Source: Sinohyriopsis cumingii
Taxonomy: Eukaryota; Mollusca; Bivalvia; Unionida; Unionidae
Direction: 5' to 3'
DNA length: 64,000 bases
Assembly (NCBI GenBank): GCA_028554795.2
Contig: CM068824.1
Coordinates: 163,736,130 to 163,800,129 of the forward strand
The first letter of the stretch is position 1; each line of letters starts with the position of its first letter. The position numbers were made by a program, and so were the translations under genes. This document shows, in pieces, positions 24,957-37,379 of this stretch. A model generated the notes under the pieces. The model made no database searches. It was not told the origin of the DNA and saw only the letters and a program-made list of their open reading frames with translations.

Positions 24957-25088
24957 CATATACACATAGTTACATGTCAGAGCCAATTGTAAAACAATGT
25001 AGACCCAGATCTGCTAGTTCATTATGCAATTGTTGATCTGTGTGTATGAAGAGTATATTTGGATCTGATGTATGAGTGAATATATATG
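24957..25088. mobile_element. Short inverted-repeat MITE, family C, copy 2 (degenerate)
   Basis: Shares ATGTCAGAGCCAATTGTAAA, GACCCAGATCTGC and CATTATGCAATTG with the other copies. The right end GGATCTGATGTATGAGTG is complementary to the left. It begins about 10 bp after the 30-bp array. Confidence 0.5.
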
Positions 25089-26043
25089 GTACAGCTTTCT
25101 GTGCCTTCATTGATTAGTTAACAAAATTGACAGTAATGCAGAAAAGTTAAGCAAGCACAATTTTCTCAATACAATTGACTTTAGTTTATGGAGATCATTA
25201 AAATTACAATTGTTTTATGTGCCTTCTGTCAATCTTGTAGTTAGATAGATGGCACTAAAAGGGTTTATCTTGGGTTCGCTTGGTTTTGAGTAATTTGTAA
25301 TGAAGCTGAAAGAGCTCTATGTTGAATATCAGTCCCATAATGTACATCTTTCATGTCGGACTTGAAAGCAGGCATAAAAAACTAAGAGTAATTTATTTAG
25401 TATAAAATGAAAATCCCCATCCAGTGTTTGTCTAGCTCTCCTTAGTGAATGTTGTTCACAGTAATTATTATGTGTGATTATTCATCCATATGTCTGTCTG
25501 TCTGTCTGTCCAGCCATGCCAATAGATTAAATTAAGGTTTGTTTTAAATTGGCAGTTTTTCAAGTACTGTTGGCTGCAGAGTTATTTGATATTTGTGCAT
25601 ATCTTAATATTAACAACAGGGATGGGAAGTGAAGTCATTACTTAAGGTAAACCCCATGTTTCCAGATCACATTATTTTGTGGGTCCATTTGCTTGTTGCT
25701 AATTGAACTACAGTTAATGACCGAAATAATTCTACATTTCAGAGATGAAATGTAAAGTTCTTTATTTTGCTGGGTTTAATTGTGACTTGTATATTCCAAA
25801 AGAATTATACATCACAAGATTGAGACATGTCGTATATTTTTGAAGAGATCTGGATGAATTATTATTTAGAAGAATTATGTGAAAGAAATACTTATAACTC
25901 CAGAAAATTGTTAAAAAATTTTAACATTTCTTAAGCAAACAGATCTTTTTTGGGTTGCAGGAGGAGGACTCGGATAAAGCTAATTTTTGCCAAATATTTT
26001 CTTATTCTTGAGAGTGAAGTTGAGTTGTAATGATTCATTTGTA
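25089..26043. other. Unique intron sequence
   Basis: Contains a (GTCT)n microsatellite at 25493-25511. No gene recognised. Confidence 0.5.
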
Positions 26044-26090
26044 TATATCTATCTATCTGTCTATCTATCTATCTGTCTGTCTGTCTTTTG
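26044..26090. repeat. (ATCT)n/(GTCT)n microsatellite
   Basis: Tetranucleotide ATCT and GTCT repeats, just left of the 46-bp array. Confidence 0.93.
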
Positions 26091-26129
26091 GAATATCTCA
26101 TTTCATATTTACATTGTGAGCATGAGAAG

Positions 26130-27815
26130 TAGTAGTATAGTAGTAATTGAAGGTGACATTGCAATATATATCTGCATCATGTATTAGTACTTGAAGGTGA
26201 CATGTTGCAGTATACATGTACATCATGTAGTAGTACTTGAAGGTGACATGTTGCAATATACATCTGCATCATGTATTAGTACTTGAAGGTGACATGTTGC
26301 AGTATACATGTACATCATGTAGTAGTACTTGAAGGTGACATGTTGCAATATACATCTGCATCATGTATTAGTACTTGAAGGTGACATGTTGCAGTATACA
26401 TGTACATCATGTAGTAGTACTTGAAGGTGAAATGTTGCAGTATACATGTACATCATGTAGTAGTACTTGAAGGTGAAATGTTGCAATATACATGTACATC
26501 ATGTAGTAGTACTTGAAGGTGAAATGTTGCAATATACATGTACATCATGTAGTAGTACTTGAAGGTGAAATGTTGCAATATATATGTACATCATGTAGTA
26601 GTACTTGAAGGTGAAATGTTGCAATATACATGTACATCATGTAGTAGTACTTGAAAGTGACATGTTGCAATATACATGTACATCATGTAGTAGTACGTGA
26701 AGGTGACATTGCAATATACATCTGCATCATGTATTAGTACTTGAAGGTGACATGTTGCAGTATACATGTACATCATGTAGTAGTACTTGAAGGTGAAATG
26801 TTGCAATATACATGTACATCATGTAGTAGTACTTGAAGGTGAAATGTTGCAATATACATGTACATCATGTAGTAGTACTTGAAAGTGACATGTTGCAATA
26901 TCCATGTACATCATGTAGTAGTACATGAAGGTGACATTGCAATATACATGTACATGTAGTAGTACTTGAAAGTGACATATTGCAATATACATGTACATCT
27001 TATAGTAGTACTTGAAGGTGAAATGTTGCAATATATATGTACATCATGTAGTAGTACTTGAAAGTGACATGTTGCAATATACATGTACATGATGTAATAG
27101 TACTTGAAGGTGAAATGTTGCAATATACATCTACATCATGTAGTAGTACTTGAAGGTGACATTGCAATATACATGTACATCACGTAGTACTTGAAGGTGA
27201 CATGTTGCAGTATATATGTACATCATGTAGTAGTTCTTGAAGGTGAAATGTTGCAATATACATGTACATCATGTAGTAGTACTTGAAAGTGACATGTTTC
27301 AATATGCATGTACATCATGTAGTAGTACGTGAAGGTGAATTGTTGCAATATACATGTACATCATGTAGTAGTACTTGAAAGTGACATGTTGCAATATACA
27401 TGTACATCATGTAGTAGTACTTGAAGGTGACATGTTGCAATATACATGTACATCATGTAGTAGTACTTGAAGGTGACATGTTGCAGTATACATCATGCAG
27501 TAGCACTTGAAGGGGACATGTTGCAATATACATCATGTAGTACTACTTCAAGGTGACATGTTACGATATATATCATATAGTACTTCAAGGTGACATGTTG
27601 TGATATACATCATGTAGTAGTACTTCAGGGTGACATGTTGTGATATACCTCATGTATTAGTAGTACTTCAAGGTGATATGTTGTGATAAACATGTAGTAG
27701 CACTTGAAGGTGACATGTGATATTCATCATGTAGTTGTACTTCAGAGTGACATGCTGTGATTATACATCATGTAGTAGCACCTGAAGGTGACATGTTGTG
27801 ATATACATCATCTAA
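26130..27815. repeat. Large minisatellite, 46-bp unit
   Basis: About 36 copies of GTAGTAGTACTTGAAGGTGA CATGTTGCAATATACATGTA CATCAT. The left part shows a two-unit alternation (CATCTGCATCATGTATTAG and CATGTACATCATGTAGTAG). The copies right of about 27480 are shorter and progressively degenerate. Carries the palindrome TACATGTA in most units. Confidence 0.95.
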
Positions 27816-27894
27816 AATTGAGAAAAGAAAGAAAATTGAATAACTTTACATCTCTTCAATAAAAAAATGAAAGATTATGTATTATAATCCATCA

Positions 27895-28608
27895 GCTAGA
27901 TAGACATTGTTGTCTATCTTCAAGATAGACATTGTTGTCCATCTGCTAGACAGGCATTGTCCATTTGCTAGACAGGCATTATTATCCATCTGCTTGAGAA
28001 GCATTATTTCCATCTGCTTGACAGGCAGTATTGTCCATCTGCAGGACAGGCATTATTGTCCATCTGCTGGACAGGCATTATTGTCCATCTGCTAAACAAG
28101 CGTTATTGTCCATCTGCTGGACAAGCATTAATGTCCATCTGCTAGACAGGAATTATTGTCATTCTGCTGGACAGACATTATTGTCCATCTGCTAGACAGG
28201 CATTATTGTCCATCTGCTTGACAGGCAGTATTGTCCATCTGCAGGACAGGCATTATTGTCCATCTGCTAGACAAACATTATTGTCCATCTGCTAGACAGG
28301 AATTATTGTCATTCTGCTGGACAGACATTATAGTCCATCTGCTAGACAGGCATTATTGTCCATCTGCTAAACAAGCATTATTGTCCATCTGCTGGACAGG
28401 CATTATTGTCCTTCTGCTAGACAGGCATTATTGTCCATCTGCTAAACAGGCATTATTGTCCATCTGCTTAACAAGCATTATTGTCCATCTGCTAGACAGG
28501 CATTATTGTCCATCTGCTAAACAAGCATTATTGTCCATCTGCTAGACAAGCATTATTGTCCTTCTGCTAGACAAGCATTATTGTCCATCTGCTAGACAGG
28601 AATTATGA
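27895..28608. repeat. Minisatellite, 25-bp unit
   Basis: About 28 copies of ATTGTCCATCTGCTAGACAG GCATT. The open frames are repeat artefacts. Confidence 0.95.
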
Positions 28609-29059
28609 CATTTGTTCCACTACTTAGCAAGAGAAACCACACATATCCATGACAAAGCATTATAATCATATTTTAGTCTGGTGTATTCTGTCAAAAATTT
28701 TTTTATTGCAATTTGACAACTGACCTGAAAAGCAAATTTTGATCCTTTATTGCTGTGTGATAACCAAAATGGTGGAGAAAATCTTAAATGTAAAATATCA
28801 AGGTTTTCAGGGCGGCACATAAGTACAAATGGATGGTCCTGTTAAACAAAACCATATGCAGAATCTGCAAAACAGTTGTGATGTATTCAGATATTACTAG
28901 TATCATTGCCACACACTTACAATGCCAACATGATCATGATATATTCAGGCATTACTAGTAGCATTGCCACACACTTAAAATGCCAACATGGTCATGATAT
29001 CCTAAACTACTTGGATGATTGCATTGAAATTGTATACACACATTCATCCCTCTGTCTAA
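28609..29059. other. Intron sequence with a short duplication
   Basis: A ~65-bp direct duplication around 28876-29000 repeats ATTCAG(A/G)(T/C)ATTACTAGTA and TTGCCACACACTTA. Nothing else recognised. Confidence 0.5.
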
Positions 29060-30560
29060 TTAGTCCATAATGAAAATGGTACTACTTGGGTCTGAAAGAT
29101 GGCCGACACAGCAGCCATCTCAAAAATCTTGATGTCCATATTCCTTCTGACTGGAAGCAAATCCACATGGCATTTTCACCAAAAGACTTCTTATGATGCC
29201 TCGTTGAACCTAATTGAAAATGGTGTTGATCTGAGGTCTACTATTTACATTTTTTTTCTTCATGTTTTATGATGCCTTGTTCTTCCTAAATAAAAATGGT
29301 GCAACGTGATGTTAGCTTTGAAATCTTGCTACTGAATAAACATTCATATCAAGATGGGGTTTTCACAAAAAGACTTATTACAATGCTTTGTTGATCTTAC
29401 ACTAAAGTGGTGCTGATCTGACATCTAATATATGGCCATCTTGAAGATCTTTGTTTTCGCTACTCATTCGTCCCTGGAGATTTTTGTAATTTTTGCCTGA
29501 AATGTGGGTAGGAAATTTATTTTGGGGGTTAATTCTGAATACATCCAAATGAATCTGCTTCCAAGAGTTTTTCGCTTAGTCTGATGCCTAGTTGTGCTAG
29601 AAATGTCATTTTTCATTGGCTATTTGGCTCATGCGTGTGCAGGAGGGAAAAAGTTGGAGGTTCTTTTTTTTTTGCTTATTGGATCCATCATTTTTGTCTC
29701 CTGGCCACTTCTTATTCCCAATACCAAACTTATCCTACTTTTTACAAAGGTTCACCTGTCTGTGTGCAGTTCAGACCAGTCTGCCTTGGAAATGAGAAAT
29801 CATGTCTCAAAAAAATTCTCTGCATTTTGTAATGCAAGCAAAAATCCAGATTAATTGATGGAGCTACATCTGTTTACTTTTTTTAATACCACCCACTTTG
29901 GTGTATCTTAAATGAACTTGACACTACAGAGCTCGGAGGTAGGCAACAACCCCATTACACATACAGGTGGGATTGAGGCTGAATGAGTTGAAGGTAAAGT
30001 TATTTTGACATAGGGTTTTCATCAGAAGAGTTCTTGTGCTGTCTACTTGGTCCTCTCAGTATGGCCACCATGGTGTGTGGTATCTGGTTGGTCCAAAATG
30101 AAAATGACAGTATGACCACAATGGTGGCTATCTCGAAAATATTGTTATCTTTAACTCCTCCAAAATTGATAGCAATATCATCCTGGGGTTTTCGTTAATA
30201 GACTTCCTATGATAACTGTTTGTCTGAAATGAAAATGGTGCCAATTGTATATGCAGTATTGCTGCCATGACAGCTCAGCTGAATTTTGTTGTCATTGCTC
30301 CCCATGAAAGAATGGCCATGACTTGCGGTTTTCATCAAAAGTACTTCTAATGATCTCTACTTTGTCCTAAATGGAAAGATGCCAATCATGCCTACAGTAT
30401 GTACACCACAGCAGTTAATCTGCAAAGTTGTGTTATCAGAGAATAATATAAGAGATGTTTCCCTCACCCAGCTATTAAAAGGGAAAAAAATGCTTTATCT
30501 TGAATTCCTGAAGATTCTTTTAACCCAGTAGAGCATCAGCACCTTCAAGGGACTCTTGTT
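29060..30560 (+). mobile_element. Dispersed repeat-bearing element, block 2
   Basis: Same ~170-bp unit family as the 16465-19850 block: ATGGCCGACACAGCAGCCAT, TTTTCACCAAAAGACTTCTT and AATGAAAATGGTG segments recur five or so times. It ends at ACCTTCAAGGGACTCTTGTT, the terminus shared with block 1, preceded in both by CTTGAATTCCTG(G/A)AGATTC and CCCAGTAGAG. Here the units have not expanded into minisatellites. The middle is occupied by a degraded piggyBac-type MITE. Confidence 0.55.
29462..29988 (-). mobile_element. piggyBac-type MITE, degraded copy
   Basis: Inverted relative to the copy at 49799-50401. Shared segments include CTAGTTGTGCTAGAAATG, TATCCTACTTTTTACAAAGG, CAGTTCAGACCAGTCTG and CCACTTTGGTGTA. 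The left end CTCATTCGTCCCTGG still resembles the terminal repeat; the right end has decayed to GAATGAG. The ORFs at 29584-29854 fall inside it and are not supported as genes. Confidence 0.65.
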
Positions 30561-31979
30561 CATTTTATATTTTTAGAACTAAACTTTTAATCAGGACAAA
30601 TTAGGCAGAATTATACTAACATACCATTAAACACTGTACATACATATGAATAGTGGTTGGATTCCCCTTCTACCCTTGGTGTGATAAAGCCTCCTCTCCC
30701 TGCTTGTTCACCTTTTGGCCCTTGGAACATCATCACCGATTTTCTTACTTGATCTTGCACAGAGCACCTGTTCATTGGGGCCCCCAGGGTTTTCATCTTG
30801 GACCCCTGTTGTTATCAGCATTTTATATCTGTGTATCCAGCCAGATCTTCAGCATATTAAATATGTTCAGGAAGTGGAATGGTATCTGCTTAAAGTGAAT
30901 GGTTTATGATGGCTCCATTGTCTGGGGTTGTCTGCAGCTTTATGGGCCTTAGACACTTTGTAGATCAAAAATATCAGATTTGCAATAATAAACTAGTTTA
31001 TTAAATTAGTGTGACAAATATTACCTTGGATAACATCAAATTTGGAAATGAGAATTGCCTTGAGTTTGACCCCAAGTTAGTCTTGATTTTTGGAAAATAT
31101 CAGCTGTTAATTCATACATTTATAGGGAAATTAAATGTTTGGTTATTTTTATAGTGGAAGTGATTTTGTAACAGATTTTAACAATAACTAAAAGTGAGCT
31201 GACAAAACTTCTTAATCAAACTTTTAAATATGTAACATTTTACACAATATACAAAAAAATGTATATACCTACATGTAACAAATTACAAACATTTTACACA
31301 GTATACAAAAAATGTATAGAGAAATGTATATATATCTACATGTAACAGAATTTGGTTTCCCATCAAGGTTAGGATGTATTTCAATGTAACCAAAATGTGA
31401 AATTTTAGGTTTCTTCTTTATAATTTAATAATGTGATTAAGAATATTGTAATAATGTATATTTGTTATATGTAAGTAATGTACATTTGATGTATTTATAA
31501 TTAACACACATTTTTTAAAATAAATTGTATAAAACATCAAACTATATAAGTTTATATATTTAAGTACATCCTCACAGCTATAGTAAATGCACAGAATGTT
31601 TATATTAATAAAGGTTGTACTATTAAGACCAAATTCTTTTTAGTCCTTGTGTATTTTGCCAGGCTGTTATTAGCCATCAGCCATAATACACTCCCAAATC
31701 AAACTATTTTGTTGCTTTTATGAGCAAGGATGATAAATGTATTTGTTAAAATTTTATAAAATCAAATGCAAAACGATTCATTCTTATCAGTTTAACAGAA
31801 TGTAATATATAGATGATACAGCTAGACCTGTCACTTTATCAGTCTGACTTGTTTTAAATTTAGGGGGTGGCATGGAAATAAATATTATTTTTGAAACTTT
31901 CTAAGACTTTTTTATAAATATATGAGTATAATTATAAATATACAGGTATAATTTGTAAGGTACATGGTAATATATTGTA
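30561..31979. other. AT-rich intron sequence with a local duplication
   Basis: A ~70-bp imperfect duplication at about 31228-31345 shares ATTTTACACA, AAATGTATA and CTACATGTAACA. No gene recognised in this 1.4 kb. Confidence 0.5.
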
Positions 31980-32165
31980 CTTATTTATTTGAGACAAATC
32001 TTAAATTTCAACACTTGTTTTATTTAAGAGAGATCAGTTTAAAAATTCAACACTTTTTTTATTTGAGAGGGTTCATTTTAAAACTTCAACACTTGTTTAA
32101 TTTAAGAGAGATTAGGCTAAAATTCAACATTTATTTTAGTTGAGACAGATGAATCTAAAATTCAA
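31980..32165. repeat. Degenerate tandem repeat, ~57-bp unit
   Basis: Three to four copies sharing TTATTTGAGA(G/C), TTTAAA and TTCAACACTTGTTT. Confidence 0.65.
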
Positions 32166-33750
32166 GAACTTTAAAGCTTTGAAAAGACAGTTGCAGCAGC
32201 TTTTAGCTTTTTCAGTTTGAGTTTTATCGCAAGTCTTGTATATTTGAATTTAAAGACTTCCTATTCAGCAATAGACTGAAGCTTTTAAATTTCACTTTCT
32301 CACGTGACCCTCAGCTTTTAATTTAAAAACTAACTTTTGGCACATTTTTTAATAAAAGCGAGTCTCAGTACAGCCATAAATTGGGTAAGTTTGCTTTATA
32401 TTTTTCACATAGAAGACAGTGAAATCTAGCAGATTTTTTAACCTTATTTTTGTTATCTCAGTGAGCTGTCTCAGTTTAACTGTCTTAGTTGGCTTTTTCA
32501 GTGGTGGTGTCCACATGCTAGGAACTACTTTTATGAAGGGAAGCAACCCTTGTTATCTTCTGCTGTGCCTTACAGGCTTGTTTTAAAATCAAACAAGCAC
32601 CAGAGCTTTAACAAATTTATATGTTGTCTGGTTTTACACATCACTGGCCATAAAATCCAAACTCTCAACAACTACAACAAATTTTCAGTACCAAACAGCA
32701 ATGTGTCATGACAAACCTGCTTTCCTCGAATCTTGCCAAATACCCCCTACAGCCTTAGTATCAAGCACAAACATGCAGTCAGAAATGAAAAATACTCCAC
32801 TTATAAAATCAGAGTGAATTATTTTTCTGTCCACACTTTAATCCTGCACTGAAAATATCAGTTTCCCATGAAAGTATCAAGCAGAAAGCTCCACACTTGG
32901 TTATCAGTTGAGTACTGTGTTGGGAGGGTTTGTCATGGGAAAGGGGCATAATTTTTGCAATCAATATCAATTACAAAATCTGCATGTCACAAACAGTTTC
33001 ACCTCTTCCAGAGAAAATGATAATTATAAATGATAGTGACACAGATCTCTAATTATCCATGAATAATGCGACACATGTTCAGTTATTCTACATTTTACTA
33101 TTTGTTAGCACTGTGTATCGGTCAAAGTTAAAAGTTTTTCTTGTACAAAAATTATTTATTTTATTGTTATTTTAACATGACAACCATCAATGAAGTATGA
33201 TAGTAACTCATTACTATCAAATGTTTTATTTCATTATTTTCTCACACATAGAACATGTGTACTTCAAATAGACAGGTCATGCCACAGCCCCATTTACATA
33301 TTCATGTTAATGCACTGTTTACAAAATAACAGCACATAGACCTCTCTCTGCAATACTTACATGAAATTTATAACTCTAGTTGGATTCTAATGAGATTATT
33401 TAGATTTTCATAAAACATTACCAGACCAAATGACCAACAGAATAATATAAAGAAATAATAGTACCTGAAAAATACTGTAGGTGTTGAAAATACTAAAATG
33501 TATTGCAAAAATGAAGGGTTCATGGTCACAGAGTTACATTATTTGTCTCCACTTTCAGCAGAGTACGAAGACAGTGTAACCCTCCGACTTGGATTTCCTT
33601 GTCTCAGTACAAACCCAACATATTTTCTATTACATGACCCATGTGTTGCCTTTCCCTATGCATGTATTTTTAATGGGGAGTGTTCTTTTAGCCAGATATC
33701 TGTAAAGGGTAACAAACTGTGTCCTAAATAGATCAGTTGTACAACAAGAT
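32166..33750. other. Unique intron sequence
   Basis: The 77-residue ORF at 33498-33731 has exon-like flanks (CTTTCAG before, GTAAAG after) but no similarity to any kinesin segment, so it is not called. Otherwise nothing recognised. Confidence 0.45.
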
Positions 33751-34062
33751 TTTTTACAGTGGGTCCTCACTGTAGAGGCTAAAATAATGTAATTACTTAG
33801 TATGTTTCTATACGGTGAGTCCTCAATATGGAGGCTAAAAATAATGTAATTATTTGAAAATATCCGTATGGTGGGTCCTCACTATGGAAGCTAAAAATGT
33901 GATTACATAGTAGGTTTCTATGTAATGGGCCCTCACTATAAAAGCTACAAACTGTAATTAAATTGTATGTTTCTGTACCTTGGGTCCTCACTATGGAAGC
34001 TAAAAAATATAATGTGATTACATAGTAGGTTTCTATACAATGGGTCCTCACCATACTACAAA
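33751..34062. repeat. Tandem repeat, ~62-bp unit
   Basis: Five diverged copies sharing TTTCTATAC, GGGTCCTCACTATGGAAGCT and AATGTAATTA. Confidence 0.85.
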
Positions 34063-35029
34063 CATTATAATTGTATTGTAAGTTTTTTCTGACCACTGAA
34101 GTTTTTGTCCCTGTCAGTGGCTATGTGGTACAAGTTTTCTTGTTTTGCCTGAAAATGATTGTTGGACAAGTCGACACATTTAGAATTCAAGGGTTAATGA
34201 CAGCGGATTACAGGGCAAAACAGCTGCATTGCCTGTTATTGAGGTGCAGAACTGGTATGTGGGGCACACACACAGATGCTGTGGTAACTCACTCAGATAA
34301 GTATTTCTGGACATGCACACTCAGGCTGTGGTAAGTCCCTCTAATAAGCCATTTATCAGATTTGAGTGGTATATCTGTGGCTGTGCTTGGCTGGAACAGT
34401 TGGTTATGGATAGTCATTAGAATATGCATTCCTTCAAGCTGATATTCAGGTAGGACTTGTTTTTATACACAAAAGGCTTAGAAAGTTTAAACTTTAGAAG
34501 TAGATGATATAGGTGTTATACCCTAAGAAAATGAAGTAATTACCTTGCCAAAATGAGTTGAAAATTGTATGTATAATTACTTCAGCAACATGAATCATGT
34601 ATTGGATTATGGGTTCATATCTTGTGAAGTAATTACTTTTGTATAATGAATTGAATATTGGATTATGGAGTGATACCTTGTGATATAATTACTGTGGTAA
34701 AATGAATTGAGTATTGGATATATGGGGTGATACCTTGTGCTGTTGAACTAACATCATTTTTCTTAGCAAAACAAATCTATGATGATACAGATAATTCTTT
34801 CTTTGTGCTGATATAATGAATTGGTCACATTCAGTGTTTAACCACTTAATCATTTTCAACTTCATTTATCAGTTTTGCGTATAAAAAAATCCATATATAC
34901 ATTGTTATGAAATGGCTCTTTCATTTTGAGGTGCTTACTAGGTTTTTTTAAAACTTACTTTTTATGAAAACTATGAGAATTCCAGGAAATGTTTTTTTCT
35001 TCTTCAAATTGCCCTCAAAATTTTGTTTA
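34063..35029. other. Intron sequence with a degenerate repeat
   Basis: A weak ~60-bp repeat occupies about 34515-34745 (GAATTGAATATTGGATTATG, GTGATACCTTGTG, TAATTAC). The rest is featureless. Confidence 0.5.
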
Positions 35030-35680
35030 GAATTACAGTGTATTTGATTTAGTAATTACAGTGTATTTGATTTAGTACTTAGTGTATTTGATTTAGTAAT
35101 TACAGTGTATTTGATGGAGTAATTACAGTGTATTTGATTTAGTAATTACAGTGTATCTGATTTAGTAATTGCAGTGTATTTTATTTAGCAATTAGTGTAT
35201 TTGATTTAGTAATTACAGTGTATTTGATTTAGTAATTAGTGTATTTGATTTAGTTGTTGTTGTTGTTGTTGTGGGGTTTAACGCCATTTTACAGCACACG
35301 ATAGGCTATACATGGCGGCCAGTATTAATGATGGAGGAAGAACTGGGAAAACCCCGGAAAGAACCACCGACCCACGAGAAGCTACTGGCAAGCTTTCTCA
35401 CATACCCACATTGGCTGAATCCAAGACTCGAACCCACGCAGACAGAGGTGAGATGGCAGTGATCCATATCGGAGAGTGCTTTAGACCACTCGGCCACTCG
35501 GGGACCCATTTGATTTAGTAATTACAGTGTATTTGACTTAGTAATTATAGTGTATTTGATGGAGTAATTACAGTGTATTTGATTTAGTAATTACAGTCTA
35601 TTTGATTTAATAATTGCAGTGTATTTGATTTAGTAATTATTGTATTTGATTTATTTAGTAATTACAGTGTATTTGCAAAT
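35030..35680. repeat. Minisatellite, 23-bp unit, split by a SINE
   Basis: About 16 copies of GTGTATTTGATTTAGTAATT ACA in two parts, interrupted by a SINE B at 35254-35507. The SINE's target-site duplication (ATTTGATTTAG) is part of the repeat unit, so the array is older than the insertion. Confidence 0.93.
35254..35507 (-). mobile_element. tRNA-derived SINE, family B, copy 1
   Basis: On the minus strand it has CCGAGTGGCCGAGTGGTCTA (A box) and a B-box-like GGTTCGAGTCTTG. The body follows with AAGCTTGCCAGTAGCTTCTC, GTGGGTCGGTGGTTC and TATAGCCTATCGTGTGCTG, then ATGGCGTTAAACCCC and a (CAA)n tail, here read as (GTT)n at 35254. It is flanked by 11-bp duplications ATTTGATTTAG at 35243-35253 and 35508-35518. 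The ORFs of 63-68 residues across it are not genes. Confidence 0.93.
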
Positions 35681-35689
35681 GGATTATGT

Positions 35690-37150
35690 ATAATTTTTCA
35701 AATAAACTATCAAAGAATGGCTGATGATCAATTTTAGAAAATATAAGCCCTTTCCAGTCAGTGTCATCCTAAGAAAAGCAAGGCAAGTATTTGAATACAT
35801 TGGACAAATAAGACATTGTGTGGTACATTTTAAGTACATCAAACTTAAAGGGTACATTGTAAGTACATTAACATTATAGAGCACATTTTAAGTACATTAA
35901 CATTTTAAAAAATACATTAACAAAAATAAACTGTCAAAGAATGGATGATGATCAATTTTAGAAAATATAAGACAATTCCAATTAGTGTCATCGTAAGAAA
36001 AGCAAGGCAAGTACTTGAATACCTAGGGCAAAGAAAATAGGACTTAGTATAGCTTAGGTACATTAACATTGTATGGTAAATTTTAAGTACATTAACATTG
36101 TATGGCACATTTTAAGTACATTAACATTATATGGTACATTTTAAGTACATTAACATTGTATGGTACATTTTAAGTACATTAACATTACAGAGTACATTTT
36201 AAGTACATTAACATTACAGAGTACATTTTAAGTACATTAACATTGTATGGCACATTTTAAGTAGATTAACATTATATGGTACATTTTAAGTACATTAACA
36301 TTACAGAGTACATTTTAAGTACATTAACATTGTATGGCACATTTTAAGTACATTAACATTATATGGTACATTTTAAGTACATTAACATTACAGAGTACAT
36401 TTTAAGTACATTAACATTGTATGGCACATTTTAAGTACATTAACATTGTATGGTACATTTTAAGTACATTTACATTACAGAGTACATTTTAAGTACATTA
36501 ACATCACAGAGTACATTTTAAGTACTTTAACATTGTATGGCACATTTTAAGTACATTAACATTACAGAGTACATTTTAAGTACATTAACATCACAGAGTA
36601 CATTTTAAGTACATTAACATTGTATGGCACATTTTAAGTAGATTAACATTGTATGGTACATTTTAAGTACATTAACATTACAGAGTACATTTTAAGTACA
36701 TTAACATTGTATGGTACATTTTAAGTACATTAACATTACAGAGTACATTTTAAATACATTAACATTGTATGGCACATTTTAAGTACATTAACATTATATG
36801 GTACATTTTAAGTACATTAACATTGTATGGTACATTTTAGTACATTAACATCATGTGGCACATTTTAAGTACATTAACATTATATGGCACATTTTAAGTA
36901 CATTAACATTATAAGGTACATTTTAAGTACATTAACATTATATGGTACATTTTAAGCACATTAACAATATATGGTACATTTTTAGTACATTAACATTGTA
37001 TGGTACATTTTAAGTACACTAACAATATATGGCACATTTTAAGCACATTAACATTATATGGTACATTTTAAGTACATTAGCAATATATGGTACATTTTAA
37101 GCACATTAACATTACAGAGTACATTTTAAGTACATTAACATTATAGGATA
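35690..37150. repeat. Large minisatellite, 29-bp unit
   Basis: About 40 copies of TACATTAACATTGTATGGTA CATTTTAAG, with ACAGAGTACATTTTAAG variants in regular rotation. At the left, a ~230-bp segment containing CAAAGAATGG(C/A)TGATGATCAA and AAGAAAAGCAAGGCAAGTA is itself duplicated (about 35700-35925 and 35930-36070). Confidence 0.95.
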
Positions 37151-37160
37151 CATTGTTTCT

Positions 37161-37375
37161 AGTACTCTATATAATCATAAGCCAGATCCATCTGCAAAAC
37201 ACATGGATCCTGATCTGTTGTCACATAATTTGCTGGTATCTTTGTTATTTGTTCTACCAATTACTAGTAACAAACTGCATGGATCCAAATGTATCAGCGC
37301 ATTATTTAATGGCAGATCAGAGTCTATGCAGCCTGCAGTAGGATCTGACTTGTATGTGAGTATATACTACATATA
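37161..37375. mobile_element. Short inverted-repeat MITE, family C, copy 3
   Basis: Left end ATAAGCCAGATCCATCTGCA, right end GCAGTAGGATCTGACTTGTA, an imperfect inverted pair. Internal text matches the copy at 42215-42428 (TTGTTATTTGTTCTACCAAT, GCAGATC). It fits exactly between the 29-bp array ending near 37150 and the 25-bp array starting near 37380. Confidence 0.75.
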
Positions 37376-37379
37376 CCTT

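Noticed and set aside
29584-29854. Hydrophobic ORFs of 82-86 residues
   Set aside because: They fall inside a degraded MITE; the other copy (49799-50401) does not preserve the same reading frame.
33498-33731. Possible extra exon with acceptor-like CTTTCAG and a downstream GT
   Set aside because: The encoded 50-60 residues match no kinesin segment, and exons b and c join cleanly in phase without it.
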